Below are positions 25,545 through 37,100 of a DNA stretch of 64,000 nucleotides, in pieces. Every line of letters begins with the position of its first letter. Position 1 is the first letter of the stretch. A model generated the notes under the pieces. The model was given only the letters and a program-made list of their open reading frames with translations. It searched no databases and was not told the DNA's origin. Position numbers and translations under genes: made by a program. The DNA is taken from NCBI GenBank assembly GCA_902702965.1, contig CACRXP010000067.1, positions 1,079,814 through 1,143,813 of the forward strand, read 5' to 3'. Source of the DNA: Spirometra erinaceieuropaei. Its lineage: Eukaryota > Platyhelminthes > Cestoda > Diphyllobothriidea > Diphyllobothriidae.

Positions 25545-27400
25545 GTGCATTTGTTAATTCAATTTGATGTCAAGAAAATCATACGTGGATTTGTTGGTGA
25601 TAAATTTGATAGTATTACCCCACCAAAAGCAATAGGACACTTGAAGTTATACGTTGTCTATCTGAATTCGAGATCGATAAATAAATTGTTTCATAAAGTA
25701 CTCCTAAGGGTCGATGAACGAACTAATTGAGACTAGTTTGCAAATTGAATAGTATCCAAAACCTCTGGAGTTAAGGAACGGGAGTTTTTGCATGCCAGTC
25801 AATTTCTGGCAAATTAAGGTCGCCTACGATTATCTTGATATTCAAGGAAGTCTTTTTCTTCGAAGAGTTCACAGAGGCTGTGTTCGTTGTTGGAGTGGCA
25901 AGGAGGATGCTATATACATTCAATTCGGCTTTCCTATTTTGCGGAAGGATTGCCAAAAAGAAAATGAGCTTTTCAGAATGGGAATAAAGGTTCAGGACAT
26001 AAAACGAATGCACAAGTGAAAGCCCTCATATGAAGAAGGCAAACACCGTCACGTTTTTCGAGGTAGTCTTGTTGGTATAAGCTGGGTCGGAAATGCTGTA
26101 ATTCCTAAAACATCCTGGTCAAAATCGCAGTCTACAGTTATTATCTGAACCGTCTATTGCAAGACCGATTTCGGGTTGAGGGAAACTATACAAAGCGAAT
26201 TCCTGCGATGAAGGTTTTGCTCATTACCAGTTATAAAAAGGAAGAATTGGTGGTGGAAAATCAAGCTATATGGAGGAAGTAAATGGGGTAAAGCCAAACT
26301 GTTTTGGTCTAAAATTTGTGTAGATGTTGCCAATAACTGAACAGGCAGCATTGTAAGGAAACATATTTAGGCAGGGTCCGTGAAGTGGAATGCTGTTTCT
26401 TGGGGTCGAATATATAGGAGGCATATAAAAATAGGATTTTGATAATGCGGCGCATAATATGAGGGGTGAGTTACATATAAAACAATCCAAACGGTTTTGA
26501 GAGTCACTTTACAACCTGAGCAGGCTTAATTAATTTGGGGGTCTGGCTGACTGTGTGGTTGGGAAAATGATTGCCGACATTGTTTACGGGCATTTTATAC
26601 GCCGTTGTGTTGGTGGACTTCCCAACTGTGGTGCCAAGTTTAAATTGGGAATTCGCATTAGGAACAGGCAAAGGTCTCCTTAGATTTTTTTGTGGCTTAT
26701 TTGTTTTTACGATTAGGTCAGACATGAGTTACATGGCCCGGGAAAAAGTTAGATCGGACCCAGTATTTATGCTAAGTCCTTATTTTGTGCAATCGAGATC
26801 GACTGTGACTCTAGGGTGAGTTTATCTTTACAAGTACAACCAAGCGGCTTATTGATGATGGGAGCCTCGTTTGAGCAATTACTGCTACTTGGAAATTTTT
26901 CAAAGTGGCAGGTATCAACTGAAACAGCGACAGTGTGTTCAGACGAATAGCCAAGTAGAGCTAGGACCGTCGCAGATTGGGAGGACAGTTGGCTGCCATT
27001 AAATGAAGGATCTACCTCAGAAGCAAGTTGTCAAAGAGTAGATGTCCTGGACGTCTTTAAACTTGCTAATGATGGAGAAATTCTGCTTTCTTTTGGAGAT
27101 TTATCCCGATTTAAAATACTCACTAAGCGCTCCAGATGGGAAAAACAAAGTCTACTTTTATCAACAAGAATATTTAAATCGGAAGTGGTAGATGTTTCCC
27201 CCTTGATGAAGGTCTTTTAGCCTCAGCGACTTCAAAGTTGAAGCTGCAGGTGATAAAGTAGTTAAAACTTTCGAATACTTCAAGGTTAACTTTTTCCATA
27301 CCGACGATCGATTTCAAATGAGTGGTTAAGGATTGAGTATTCATCAAATTTCGACGAAGGCTTGCCTGAGGGTTCATGTTGTAAAGTGAAAATAAAGAGT
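25545..27400 (-). mobile_element. Degenerate LINE remnant (CR1-like endonuclease pieces)
   Basis: On the minus strand around 25790-25910, KIIVGDLNLPEIDW matches the central GDFNxPxIDW motif of non-LTR retrotransposon AP endonucleases. Opposed to it on the plus strand at about 25640-25728, LYVVYLNSRSINKLFHKVL resembles the N-terminal NARSI..K...L motif of the same domain, so the two pieces point at each other and suggest an inversion or two insertions. Minus-strand frames up to 27377 (Ser/Pro/Lys-rich, e.g. 26504-26725) could be ORF1 remnants, but this is weak. No reverse transcriptase motif survives. Confidence 0.4.
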
Positions 27401-27483
27401 TGGATTCTGCTTTCTAGGAACAGTAGCCGTTGGAAGTTTGAATATGGTTTTCAGGAATAGTATAGTCGTAACAATCGTAATAA

Positions 27484-27522
27484 TATCATATCTATAATCA
27501 TATCTATATCTATCTATCTATA
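27484..27522. repeat. Imperfect (TATC)n microsatellite
   Basis: ATATCTATAATC...CTATCTATCTAT; about nine near-tetramers. Confidence 0.8.
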
Positions 27523-27960
27523 AGGATTTCATTTGATTTGGAGGATTTGGGGATGTGGTTATGCATACTGATACATTTCGTAGTCATCATTATTGGTGGA
27601 CAATAGCAGAATTGTCGCTTATATGAATGCACCTAGACCTACATGGCCAGCCCGCACGCCGAAAGCATAGAAATAAAAAAACCGAATTTTTTCACTTTCG
27701 TCGGCTTTCGGAACTCCGGATGAATTGTTGCCCCAAATCAGTTCCTTAACTTACACCTCCATTCATGGACAGTTGTTTACGTATCCCTCAGTCAATGGAA
27801 CTCTTAAACAAAGCACTAGCTAGTCTCGCACCGTCTGAATGCTCGAGTTGCGGCGGCTCGAAAAACCAAAGACATTTTTAACTAGAACAGTAATCTGTAG
27901 CTATAGAAAAAATCTTACGTTGTTTAACTTCTCCGTGATACCTATAAAGTAACCTTGAAC
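27523..27960 (+). promoter_or_regulatory. SHMT upstream region / 5' UTR
   Basis: This is the region immediately upstream of the SHMT start codon and must include the promoter or 5' UTR unless a non-coding first exon lies further away. The TATAAAG at 27943-27949 is too close to the ATG to be a convincing TATA box. No other element is supported. Confidence 0.3.
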
Positions 27961-28199
27961 ATGAAACCGCCCAGAATTATTTTCCCTCGAGTTGCGGTTG
28001 TTTGTTCTCTGGCGGTCCGTTCGATAACTATGCTGTCCTCCACCGATCCTGTTATTTATGACTTATGCCTGAAAGAACAAAAACGACAGAAAGAAGGCTT
28101 GGAGCTTATTGCGTCTGAAAACTTTATCAGCGGGGCCGTTATGGCTGCATTATCGTCGTCCTTCCACAACAAGTATTCCGAAGGCCAAGTAGGCGCTAG
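27961..28199 (+). CDS. SHMT: SHMT exon 1
   Basis: Encodes residues 1-79 and two bases of Arg80. The ATG at 27961 has A at -3. A second in-frame ATG (28030, Met24) lies just before the conserved catalytic domain. It carries the LELIASENF and NKYSEG motifs. Donor AG|GTAAGT. Confidence 0.92.
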
Positions 28200-31100
28200 G
28201 TAAGTTATTCCCATGTACGGCTGTTGATAGACCATAAGTCTGTGTGAAACTCTGGTTCTCGTGTTAATTTTGTTGGAGACTTGTGTTTTTAATGTACTGT
28301 TAAAATATTTTACGAACATTTAAAAAAATCTACTACATCGTTATACAAAAATCAATATCTATTTGCGGCCCGTTATGTACAGATGCCATAGTTGTATTTT
28401 GGAGTGTCCAACCTAACATTGCCGGTCCTGCCCTTTGATATTATCCTGTACAGAATACGTCTGTTTTTCGCACTGGAGTTCCTCATAGAAAGTTGAGCAT
28501 TTATGCACTCTGGAGGCTGTCCATTTATACCCTCATGTTTACGTCCTCGAGACTGGAATTGACGTACCATCAATATTGACCACTCGAACAATGATCTTTC
28601 TTGGAATTCGATTTGGAAAAGACAGTCCAAACTTCGTTTATTTTTGTCCGTTTTCGTTTCTCCAAGGTATTATGGTGGAGCGGAGTACATAGATGCTATG
28701 GAGAGCCTGTGTATAGAGCGCGCACTGAAGCTTTTCAATCTATCGCCAGAGGACTGGGGCGTTAATGTCCAACCATACAGCGGATCGCCGGCCAACTTCG
28801 CTGTTTATACGGGCCTTGTTGGCCCCCATGGACGAATCATGGGTCTGTCGCTTCCCGATGGGGGTCATTTAACTCATGGATTCTTCGCAGCCAGTGGAAA
28901 GAAGGCAAGTAAAATCCATCCAGACATTTATCTCTGAAAGCTAATTAGTCGAACTTTTGCTTATACCAGGTGCTTTAGCCTTCTTGCAGCGTACGATGAT
29001 AACGCATTTTTAAATTCGTGACGAGATTAGTCTTTTCCTTGTTCACTGATACCGTGTTTGTGAGAAGCAAGTGTTTTATCCAAGTTTCCAGTCCCAGTGT
29101 TCTACAAACATTGGGATCGTCGTTAATTTTATATACAGTCCCGTACGTTGTATACACTCCTTGCTTAGTCGTGAAAATAATTTTTCTGTAAACTGCGTTA
29201 ACTAGCCTACTCCCATTGGCATTCTTTAACTCGCTCGACCTATAAATAACTGATTCCCTAGTTTAAATTCCAAACTCATCCTGTCTACATAGACCAAAGG
29301 AAACAAACCGATTACTTATTGAAATAGATGGTACTGGGCTCTCCTATTGTTAGCAGAAAAAAACTGGTTCTTAGTCGTCCAGTGAAGGTCAGCAACTGCA
29401 GACTGATAGGGTAGTAATAGCAGATGTGTAAGGTGGAAGTCTGGCAAACCGATAACTACGATGCCGCTGATTCCAGTTATGGAACAGCCATGGGGAGCAT
29501 AAACCAGCAATCAATGACTCCCGACTGCTGCCGCCTTACATTCTGGATCGCCATCCATCTGATGCAAGTTCCACACCACCTATCTGTAAGCATGTTGCAG
29601 TGTCCGCAGGAACCGTCATGTCCGGAGCTCTGCCATGGAGCTGGATGCTAAATAAGTAATCTGATCACCTCGAGGACGGAGAAGACTGGAACTGCGCATA
29701 AGATGCTGATATGGGAGGACTTAAACAGGCCACGCGAAGTCTAACAATGCGAGCTTTGGCGCAGGTCAATATGGACGTTGCCTGTATCTCCTAGGCTAGC
29801 GCAGCATCAAGGTGGCGGGCACCTAAAGCTCAGCTACCTTTGTCATTGCAGTTTCGTTGATAACTCCAGCCGACATGATGTTGCAATGGTCTTGAGCAAT
29901 CAATATAAAATTTCACTCATGCGCTGAGCACCGGTGTCACCGGGGATTGGGCCTGTGCGTGTTTTCGGTAACTTTGCGTCGTACGTCCCCAGCGCCTTGA
30001 TCACCTTCTTGAGGGCGTTCTATGACGAACTGCGAACATGCGATGCCATACGTCTTCGAGCCAGTAGGAAACTGTAATGCTAGTCGCCAATTTCGCCACT
30101 CTGAGCCACCAGGTCGCGTCAAATTTCTGTCCGACGTCTCAATATGACCTAACTATCTGCTATTCCGATGACCACGTTTAGAACCAGATCGACTGCATAT
30201 TTGTTGGACCACTCTTGTTGGCTACGCCAAGTTACTTGTATCTCATGTTGCAGATGCGGACAGCGAAAACGGCGTGCTCTGTACGCTCGTGTGGGAATTC
30301 GAACTACGTGCAGCCGAATTAACACTATCTGCAAGAAAATGAAGTGCTGGGCGTCTGTACTATCTTGTTTTCTGCAGCGGGATTTCGTTTGATAGCCTTC
30401 AGTTGCATCGCCGCAATCTGGTAGATGATTAACGCCTCTGGTGGAATGCCATAGGCACTACACTCTTCAGATTGCCTCCTGGAGGGTGCATAGCGTCAAG
30501 GGTTGGCTATCTAGTGGGGATGCTGCCTTGTTATTTCAACTTCTGACATTCCACGGAATCCAAACAGCAAAGTTCTAACTTTACCTTTTCCGCTTATGCT
30601 TCCTAGACATTGTCCACTGCTTTCTAAAGGACGCTTTTAGACTAGGCTTCAGTTCAAAGTTCAACCGGATTGGGGGGGAAAGAGGTGTCGGTCAGAAGCC
30701 TCTGTTCCGTGTAAAGAAAGTCACTGCTGTTGCAGTCACCAATCCCAAGCTGACTTAGCTCTCCCTCTTGGGTAGCATGTTCTCTGCCGCGGATGCCCGT
30801 ACACACAAGTAGCAATTTAGAAGTCGAAGGCATGTGCTCGTTTCCGGAGTCATTTGCCCTCTTGCTCATCAAGGAATTCCTTGTGGACCTGCAAGATGAT
30901 AGTAATGCATCAGAACTAATTATAAGAGTGTGTTATGTCTGTTAGCAATACATCTTTATTGTAAGACCCCAGACGAGCGCCGCGAACCCAACTGGGAAAG
31001 TTGAACTTTTCAATTTCCTACGAAATAAGCGCGCGAACTTATAAGATCCCCGATACAAGCCCTTTCAGATTCGGCCAGAATGTCGACATTGAATCTATAC

Positions 31101-34100
31101 GGATATGAGTGCAGAGGGTGGTATTCGCAATAAGCTGAGTCCTACGCAGTCTCACGGCGACGTGACTGCGCGCACCCTAGGCTGAGGTCTCGCCTCTTGG
31201 CCGCGAGAACGTAGTGCGTGATAGCAGGGTAGTATATCAACGTGTCTGTTGGTGGAGTTGGTGTCAGACACCCAGGCCAACAAGAGTTCTCGCCCTGTCT
31301 TCTTGCTAGCCCGCGCTATTATCCGCGTGCTCGTGAAGTTGGCTTCGTGGTCTTCCTCCGGGGTCTGAGTAACGACCCGAGACAACGGGTCGCCTCTCCA
31401 GACCGTCCGTTTATGCTCCGTTATTCGCGAGTTAAACCTTCGTCCGGTCTGTCCTGTGTAATGGCGAGGGCAGTCCCGGCATTGGATCTGATAAACGACA
31501 CCTGCTTGTTCTCCTACGTCTAGTCGGTCCTTCATTCGTATGATTTTATTGCTCATGGTCGTTGTCGGACGGTGAGCGATACCCACGCCGAGCTCCCCAG
31601 CGATACGTCCCGTTGCGTCGGACACATTCTTTATATATAGAGGGGGTGCCAGAGTGTTGGCGGCTCTCCTCCGTTTGTTCGCCGTGGTTGCGTGCGAAGA
31701 CAGCGGCTGACGAAGCTGTTTGGGTATCCATTCCTTGCCAGTTGGTCTTGAAGATGCCGTAGTTCTCTTACTCGTCCCTCCGGTTCACTGCAATACGTTT
31801 TTACCCTTTGGAAGGGTGCCTTAACACAGCCTCGTTTATGCATCATTGGGTGGTTGCTATGGTAGTTGAGAATTTGAGTCGTGTTAGTTTCCTTTCTATA
31901 CACCGTGGTACTGAGTTGGCCATTGAGTTTGCGTGTGATGAGAACATCAAGGAAAGGCAACTGTTCGGCATGTTGTTCTTCCCTTATGAACTGAATGTCG
32001 GGAAGGTGCCGTTAAGCATCTCTTGAAAGTCTGATAGTCTGCACATTTCAATTATAACGAGCGTGTCGTCTACGTAGCTGCGCCAAAACACAGGTTCACA
32101 GTGGTCGAAGGTGACTTTTTTCAGCTCCTGTAAGACTAGTTCCGCAACTAGGCTGAATATTGGCGAGCCCATCTGTGTTCCTTTGGTCTACTCCTATGTT
32201 CTGTCATTGAAGGTGAAAAAGGTTTGTTTACATAAAGGAAAGAGTTGCAGTAAATGGTCGATTTTTACAGGTCTTTTCGTTTCGTCGTAGTTTTCTTCGA
32301 GTCGTTTGCGTAGAACGTCGCGTGCCACATCCGGTGGGATGGATGCGAACAATGAAACCACGTCAAAAGACACCGTAATTTGATCAGGTCGGACAGTTTT
32401 CCCTCGGATGTGGGCCAAGAATTGGGAGGCCAAATTGATAGAGATCCTCGATCCCTCTCTATCCATTTGGATAGATTGTACGTGGGTCTGCCTTTCAAGG
32501 CAACGGCCGGTCGAAGGGGGACGTTGGGCTTGTGGATTTTGGGTAATCCATGAAATCGGGCCAATGCCGTGTCCATTGGGCGAAGTCGGATTCGGTTTGT
32601 CGACAGACCTCCCCCGTGCGCCTTTCAACGTGTCCCTGATGCCACCTAGCCGCGCGCGCTCATATCAGTCGCCTGCAATACGATTGGATCATCTAGGTGA
32701 CGTCAAGTTTGCATCAGACCGTCGCGCACTCATTCTGACCAATCAGCTGACACCCTACCATTTCTGGTCCAAATTGTCACCCGGTCAAGCGCATGTCAGC
32801 CCAAGCTGGACCGTTAGGATAGCAGTTTAAGTGCTTCATGATCACGTGCATTTAGACGCGATACAATTGGGTTTAGTCGGAGGTCTGAGATTCCGTTGCT
32901 ATCTAACGTACATGGGATGAGCGAGAAGGCCGTCAGCTGTCAGTTCCATGCGTAACGGCAACATTCACGTAGTTTGCCGAAACCAAAACGGACAACGATG
33001 GTGCCAGGACCGATGAAATGTTGACGAGAAGGTCCATCTGGTAGCTCTTCATTTGATGGACGTCTGAAGCCACAGTGAGGTCGGACGCAACATCCAGACA
33101 TTTAATGGGGTAGTCGGTCACCGGCAACACAGCTGGAAGCGTGACTCGGAAGTCTTTTGGAACCAGACACCGTCCATGATATGTCGAGAACTGGCGACGT
33201 AAATGCTTGTGGCACTGTAAAAAAAAACACGGATTAACGGAGACAGGAGCTCCCAGCGACTTGTGCAAGCATTCGACATCTCTGAGGGTCCCTCACGGAA
33301 ATCCAGAAAGGTATAATCTTCGAACGTATTGTGCTGCTCGACCGCAGGAGCCTTGGTTCATTAACACGAGTCAGTGAAAGGAATTCTGCTCGATGTTTCT
33401 CAGTGGATGGAATTGGGGGTGCGGCCTAGTTAGTGCTCAGGCAGGACCAACCCCATGCCGGAGGAACTGGTTTATGCCTCAAACACCGCCTTTTAAGCAG
33501 TGCCACGGTGATGCCACCCCCCCCCCCCTCCCACCTGGCTCTCACCGTGCCGCCATCAGTCTCCATGATCCCCCTGTCCCCCTATCGATTTGTACGGTCC
33601 GCACGACGCTGACTGCATGTTCTTCTCTCCGCCATGCCACCAGGCCTGGTTAAAATACTTCAGTCAGTTAAATGCGCATTCTTTTGAGTGTGTAGCGCGG
33701 GCGAGTACGGAGAAATTATTGGACCGTCGGGGGTTTGACATCTATGGGAGGGGAAGTCAAGCGTTCGCTGCGCTGTTAAGCGCTCCCTTTTGAAGTCATC
33801 TGCCTTCTCCTGCCTCGAGGTCTTACCGTTAGGCTGCGCAGGAATTTATCGCGCATCCGCAAAGTACGAATAATACATCTTTACATCCTGTGAGTTGGCA
33901 GGCCAATGACAGCAGCGCATGCTTTGCTTGCATCGACGTTGTGCGCCACTCTTAGGGGAGAGCGATATGCTTGCTGCCATGTTTTGTCACTTTTGTCCGG
34001 TCTCGACTTCTTCGTTCTGTTTATACTTTTATCTGGTTTGCACGTGACTTTTCAGTCTGTTGGCCGCCCCAACCCACCCCCCCCCGTTCCACCCCCTCTA

Positions 34101-37100
34101 GGTTTCTGCTCAACTCTATGCAGACAGTTTGTGGAGTCGACAGCACGACCTTGTGCAGTGTGCTCCTCGCCCCTGGATCTTTACGACTGGGCGCTTTCGT
34201 AAACAAAGGACACTTTGTTTGGACAGACATCGAGTTCGGTCCGGCAACGGATCTGCCTCCCCCATTCGCCGACTAGCGTGTCGCTGATGTTTTCCAGTCG
34301 CCTGGATGGCACCAAGTTTTCATCAGACCGTTGCGCGCTCGTGTTGACCAATCAACTGGCGCTGGCCTTCTTCTGGGTGAAACTGCCGCAACCACGACCG
34401 TATGCCAGCGAGAGATGGGTCGTCGTTGGGGTGGCGGCCCGAGTGCTTCATAGTCACGTGACTTTTAGGGGGAATGTAATTTGAGTTACCCTGAGTGCTG
34501 GCGGCTCCCTTCGGCCTCGCTAATCTCAACCTGTCTGCGCTGTCCTTGCGTTCTGCCAGTGGCGTACTCGAACACCGTGGACGGCAGAGCTTTGCGCTGT
34601 TCGACCTAAAGTCGGATTTAACGTCAGTGGGCCTGGGGTACATCTCTCTAGGCTGGCATGTTCTGAGATCCCCCCCCCCTGTTGTCTGCGGTACACGGGG
34701 TGAGCGAGAAGGCCGTCAGTACCATGCGTACTGGCAACATTCACGTAGCTTGCCGAAACAGAGACGGAAAACAGTTCGTCATTGATGGTAACGGCGGCGC
34801 CAGGAAGGTTAGGTTGTAGTTCTTCATGTGAAGGACGCCTGAAGCCACAGTGAAGTCGCACGTGAGTTCACTTCCAGACATTTGAGCGGATAATCAGTCA
34901 TCGGCAACTGAGTTGGAAGCGTGACTCGGAAGTGTTTTGGAATCATACACTGTCCATGATTTGTCGGTGACTGGTGGCATGACTGCTTATGGCGATGTGA
35001 AAAAATAAGGAACAACGGAAACAGGAGCGCCCGGAGGCCTGCGCAAGAATTCGGCATCTCCGAAGGTCCTCCACGGAACTCCAAGGAAGTGTAGTCTTCG
35101 AATATACTGCGCTGCTCGTCCGCTGGGGCTTCTTTGATTCACTGATGCGAACCGGTAATAGGGATTCCGCTCGCTGTTTCTCGCAGTGGATGGAATTGAG
35201 GGTGTTCTCTTTGCCGATGAAACCATATTCTGTCTGAAAAGAATTTTTAAGAGGCCGCATATTTGGGGTACCAACAACCTTCGCCGTTTCGTTCCGAGTC
35301 GAGGGCAAGATGGCTTGAAGGTCAAGGCATCACCTAGTATTGTCGAGCTACTTTTTGATCAGATCATCTCTAACAACTAAAGCACTTCACCGTCTTAGAA
35401 ATAGTCCAAAGACCGTACTTGTTGGCCATTGTCCAGTCATGGCGCTCCAAGTCTGATTTATCTAAATCAAATAATTTATCCATATTTTAGGACAGTCCTG
35501 TCGGGCTTTAACAAGCAGTGGATTTTTGGAGGCCTCTTGACACAGTTTCGTAGGCTTCCAAATCCAATCTCAGCATATCTTTTGTCCTTGATCTTTCTGA
35601 AATACAGGGTTTACGAGGATGGAGCCAAAACTGCAACAAATAAAACAGTTCACCCTCTTAGAAATAGTCCAAAGACCGTAATTTTGGCCATTGTTCGGTC
35701 ATGGCGCTCCAAGTGTGACTTATCTAAATCAAATAATTTTAGGACAGTCCTGTCGTCAAGTTTTGATGGGGTTACCGGAGTAGGGGCGCGGTAGCCCCGA
35801 CGTGTTTTTCAGCGGCCGGTTAAATGGCCGAGGGTAGACCTGATCTAAACCCACCCGGGTTTACACGGATAGACCCATGACCGTGGAACAGTTGAGGCGG
35901 TCTCTCGTAGTAGCAGGTCTTTCGCTGTGTTGTTTGTCAAAAACCGGTTTTGTTTCCATGGGAAGCGTCAATTGTGCCACGTGTTGGGGCCGTGTGACCC
36001 CACACGGTGCTGAACCGCAGTCGGGCATCGAAGAACATCTTGGCAGGTGACAATTTTGCGACGCGGCCCCAACGTCAATATTGGCGAGCTATGGGCAAGG
36101 TAATAATGTGCTTACAAAAACTGCAAAGCCCAACTTGACTCTGTTCGCGATGTGAACGGCGGCTTTATTGCTGACAACTCGACCAAAGGTGGCTCCACTT
36201 CTCTTCGAGTGGTACCTGAAAATAAATGTACACAAAGAATTCACCTAGTCAGAAGACGGGATGGCGAGCATACGTAGCTTTCGATAAATTCTCGTCGGGC
36301 CAGTGCAGTTAAATGGGAACGGGGTATAAATAAAAATATGCCAGTGATCAGAGAAATTGATTGAAGTTCGCCTTAAAACACAGTCCGGGTGTGGGAATGT
36401 GGGGGAGCGGGCGTTATAGCAGTCACTGTCAGGGGCGGGTTGAGAGCGGAAAGGCGCGGAGAGTTGCAACGTTAGTCGACCTTCGACCACTGTAGGCGCG
36501 GAGCCTGAACGTGGTTCTTCTGTGCGCGCAAGGCCGGCTTTCGTAACCTAATGGCGGCCGCTTCTGGTGTTGCTAACAGGGGCTGGTCGAGTAGCTTCGG
36601 ATAGCTCGATGGGACCTTATAAATCACAGGAATAGCTTCGTTGGGGTCCACACGATATCCGGAATCGACAAAATGCACGATAACGGCGCTGCTTATGCTC
36701 CCTTTTTCGCCTTTTCCCAACCACTCTGGGAGGTGTTCCCGTATTCTCTTGGATAAGCGCCGACTCGTGCGACCAATCTAACCTGCTCCACAGGAGCAAG
36801 TGAAGGAATAGATGCACATTGAGGTGGTCTGCGGGGCCAACTTATCGTTACCTTCTCCGCCTAAAATTGGGTTAGTAGAGAATGATATTTGAACCCTTGC
36901 TGCTGGGAAGGTTCTCGAGACAGCTTGATCAAGGCGTCTCCTTAGGAGTTCACTCGCAGCGTCTCCTTGGAAAGGGACCTTGAGGAACAAAGCTTTCTTT
37001 TCAGCGGTGGGTGTGTGGGGTCTGAGCGGTCGCTTGGCGATATCCTTTGCAATAAACCTGTCAGGATACCCGTTTTCGCGAAGGAAGTCCTGGATTTTTC

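Noticed and set aside
28905..28910. GT at 28909 as the exon 2 donor
   Set aside because: It would add GCAA to the exon and break the frame with the only acceptor giving the conserved VSATS sequence. The GC donor fits.
30838..30880. Possible hammerhead TTGATGA...GGAAACG on the minus strand
   Set aside because: Stem II does not pair (GCAAGAG against CTCCGG), and the first core base is changed.
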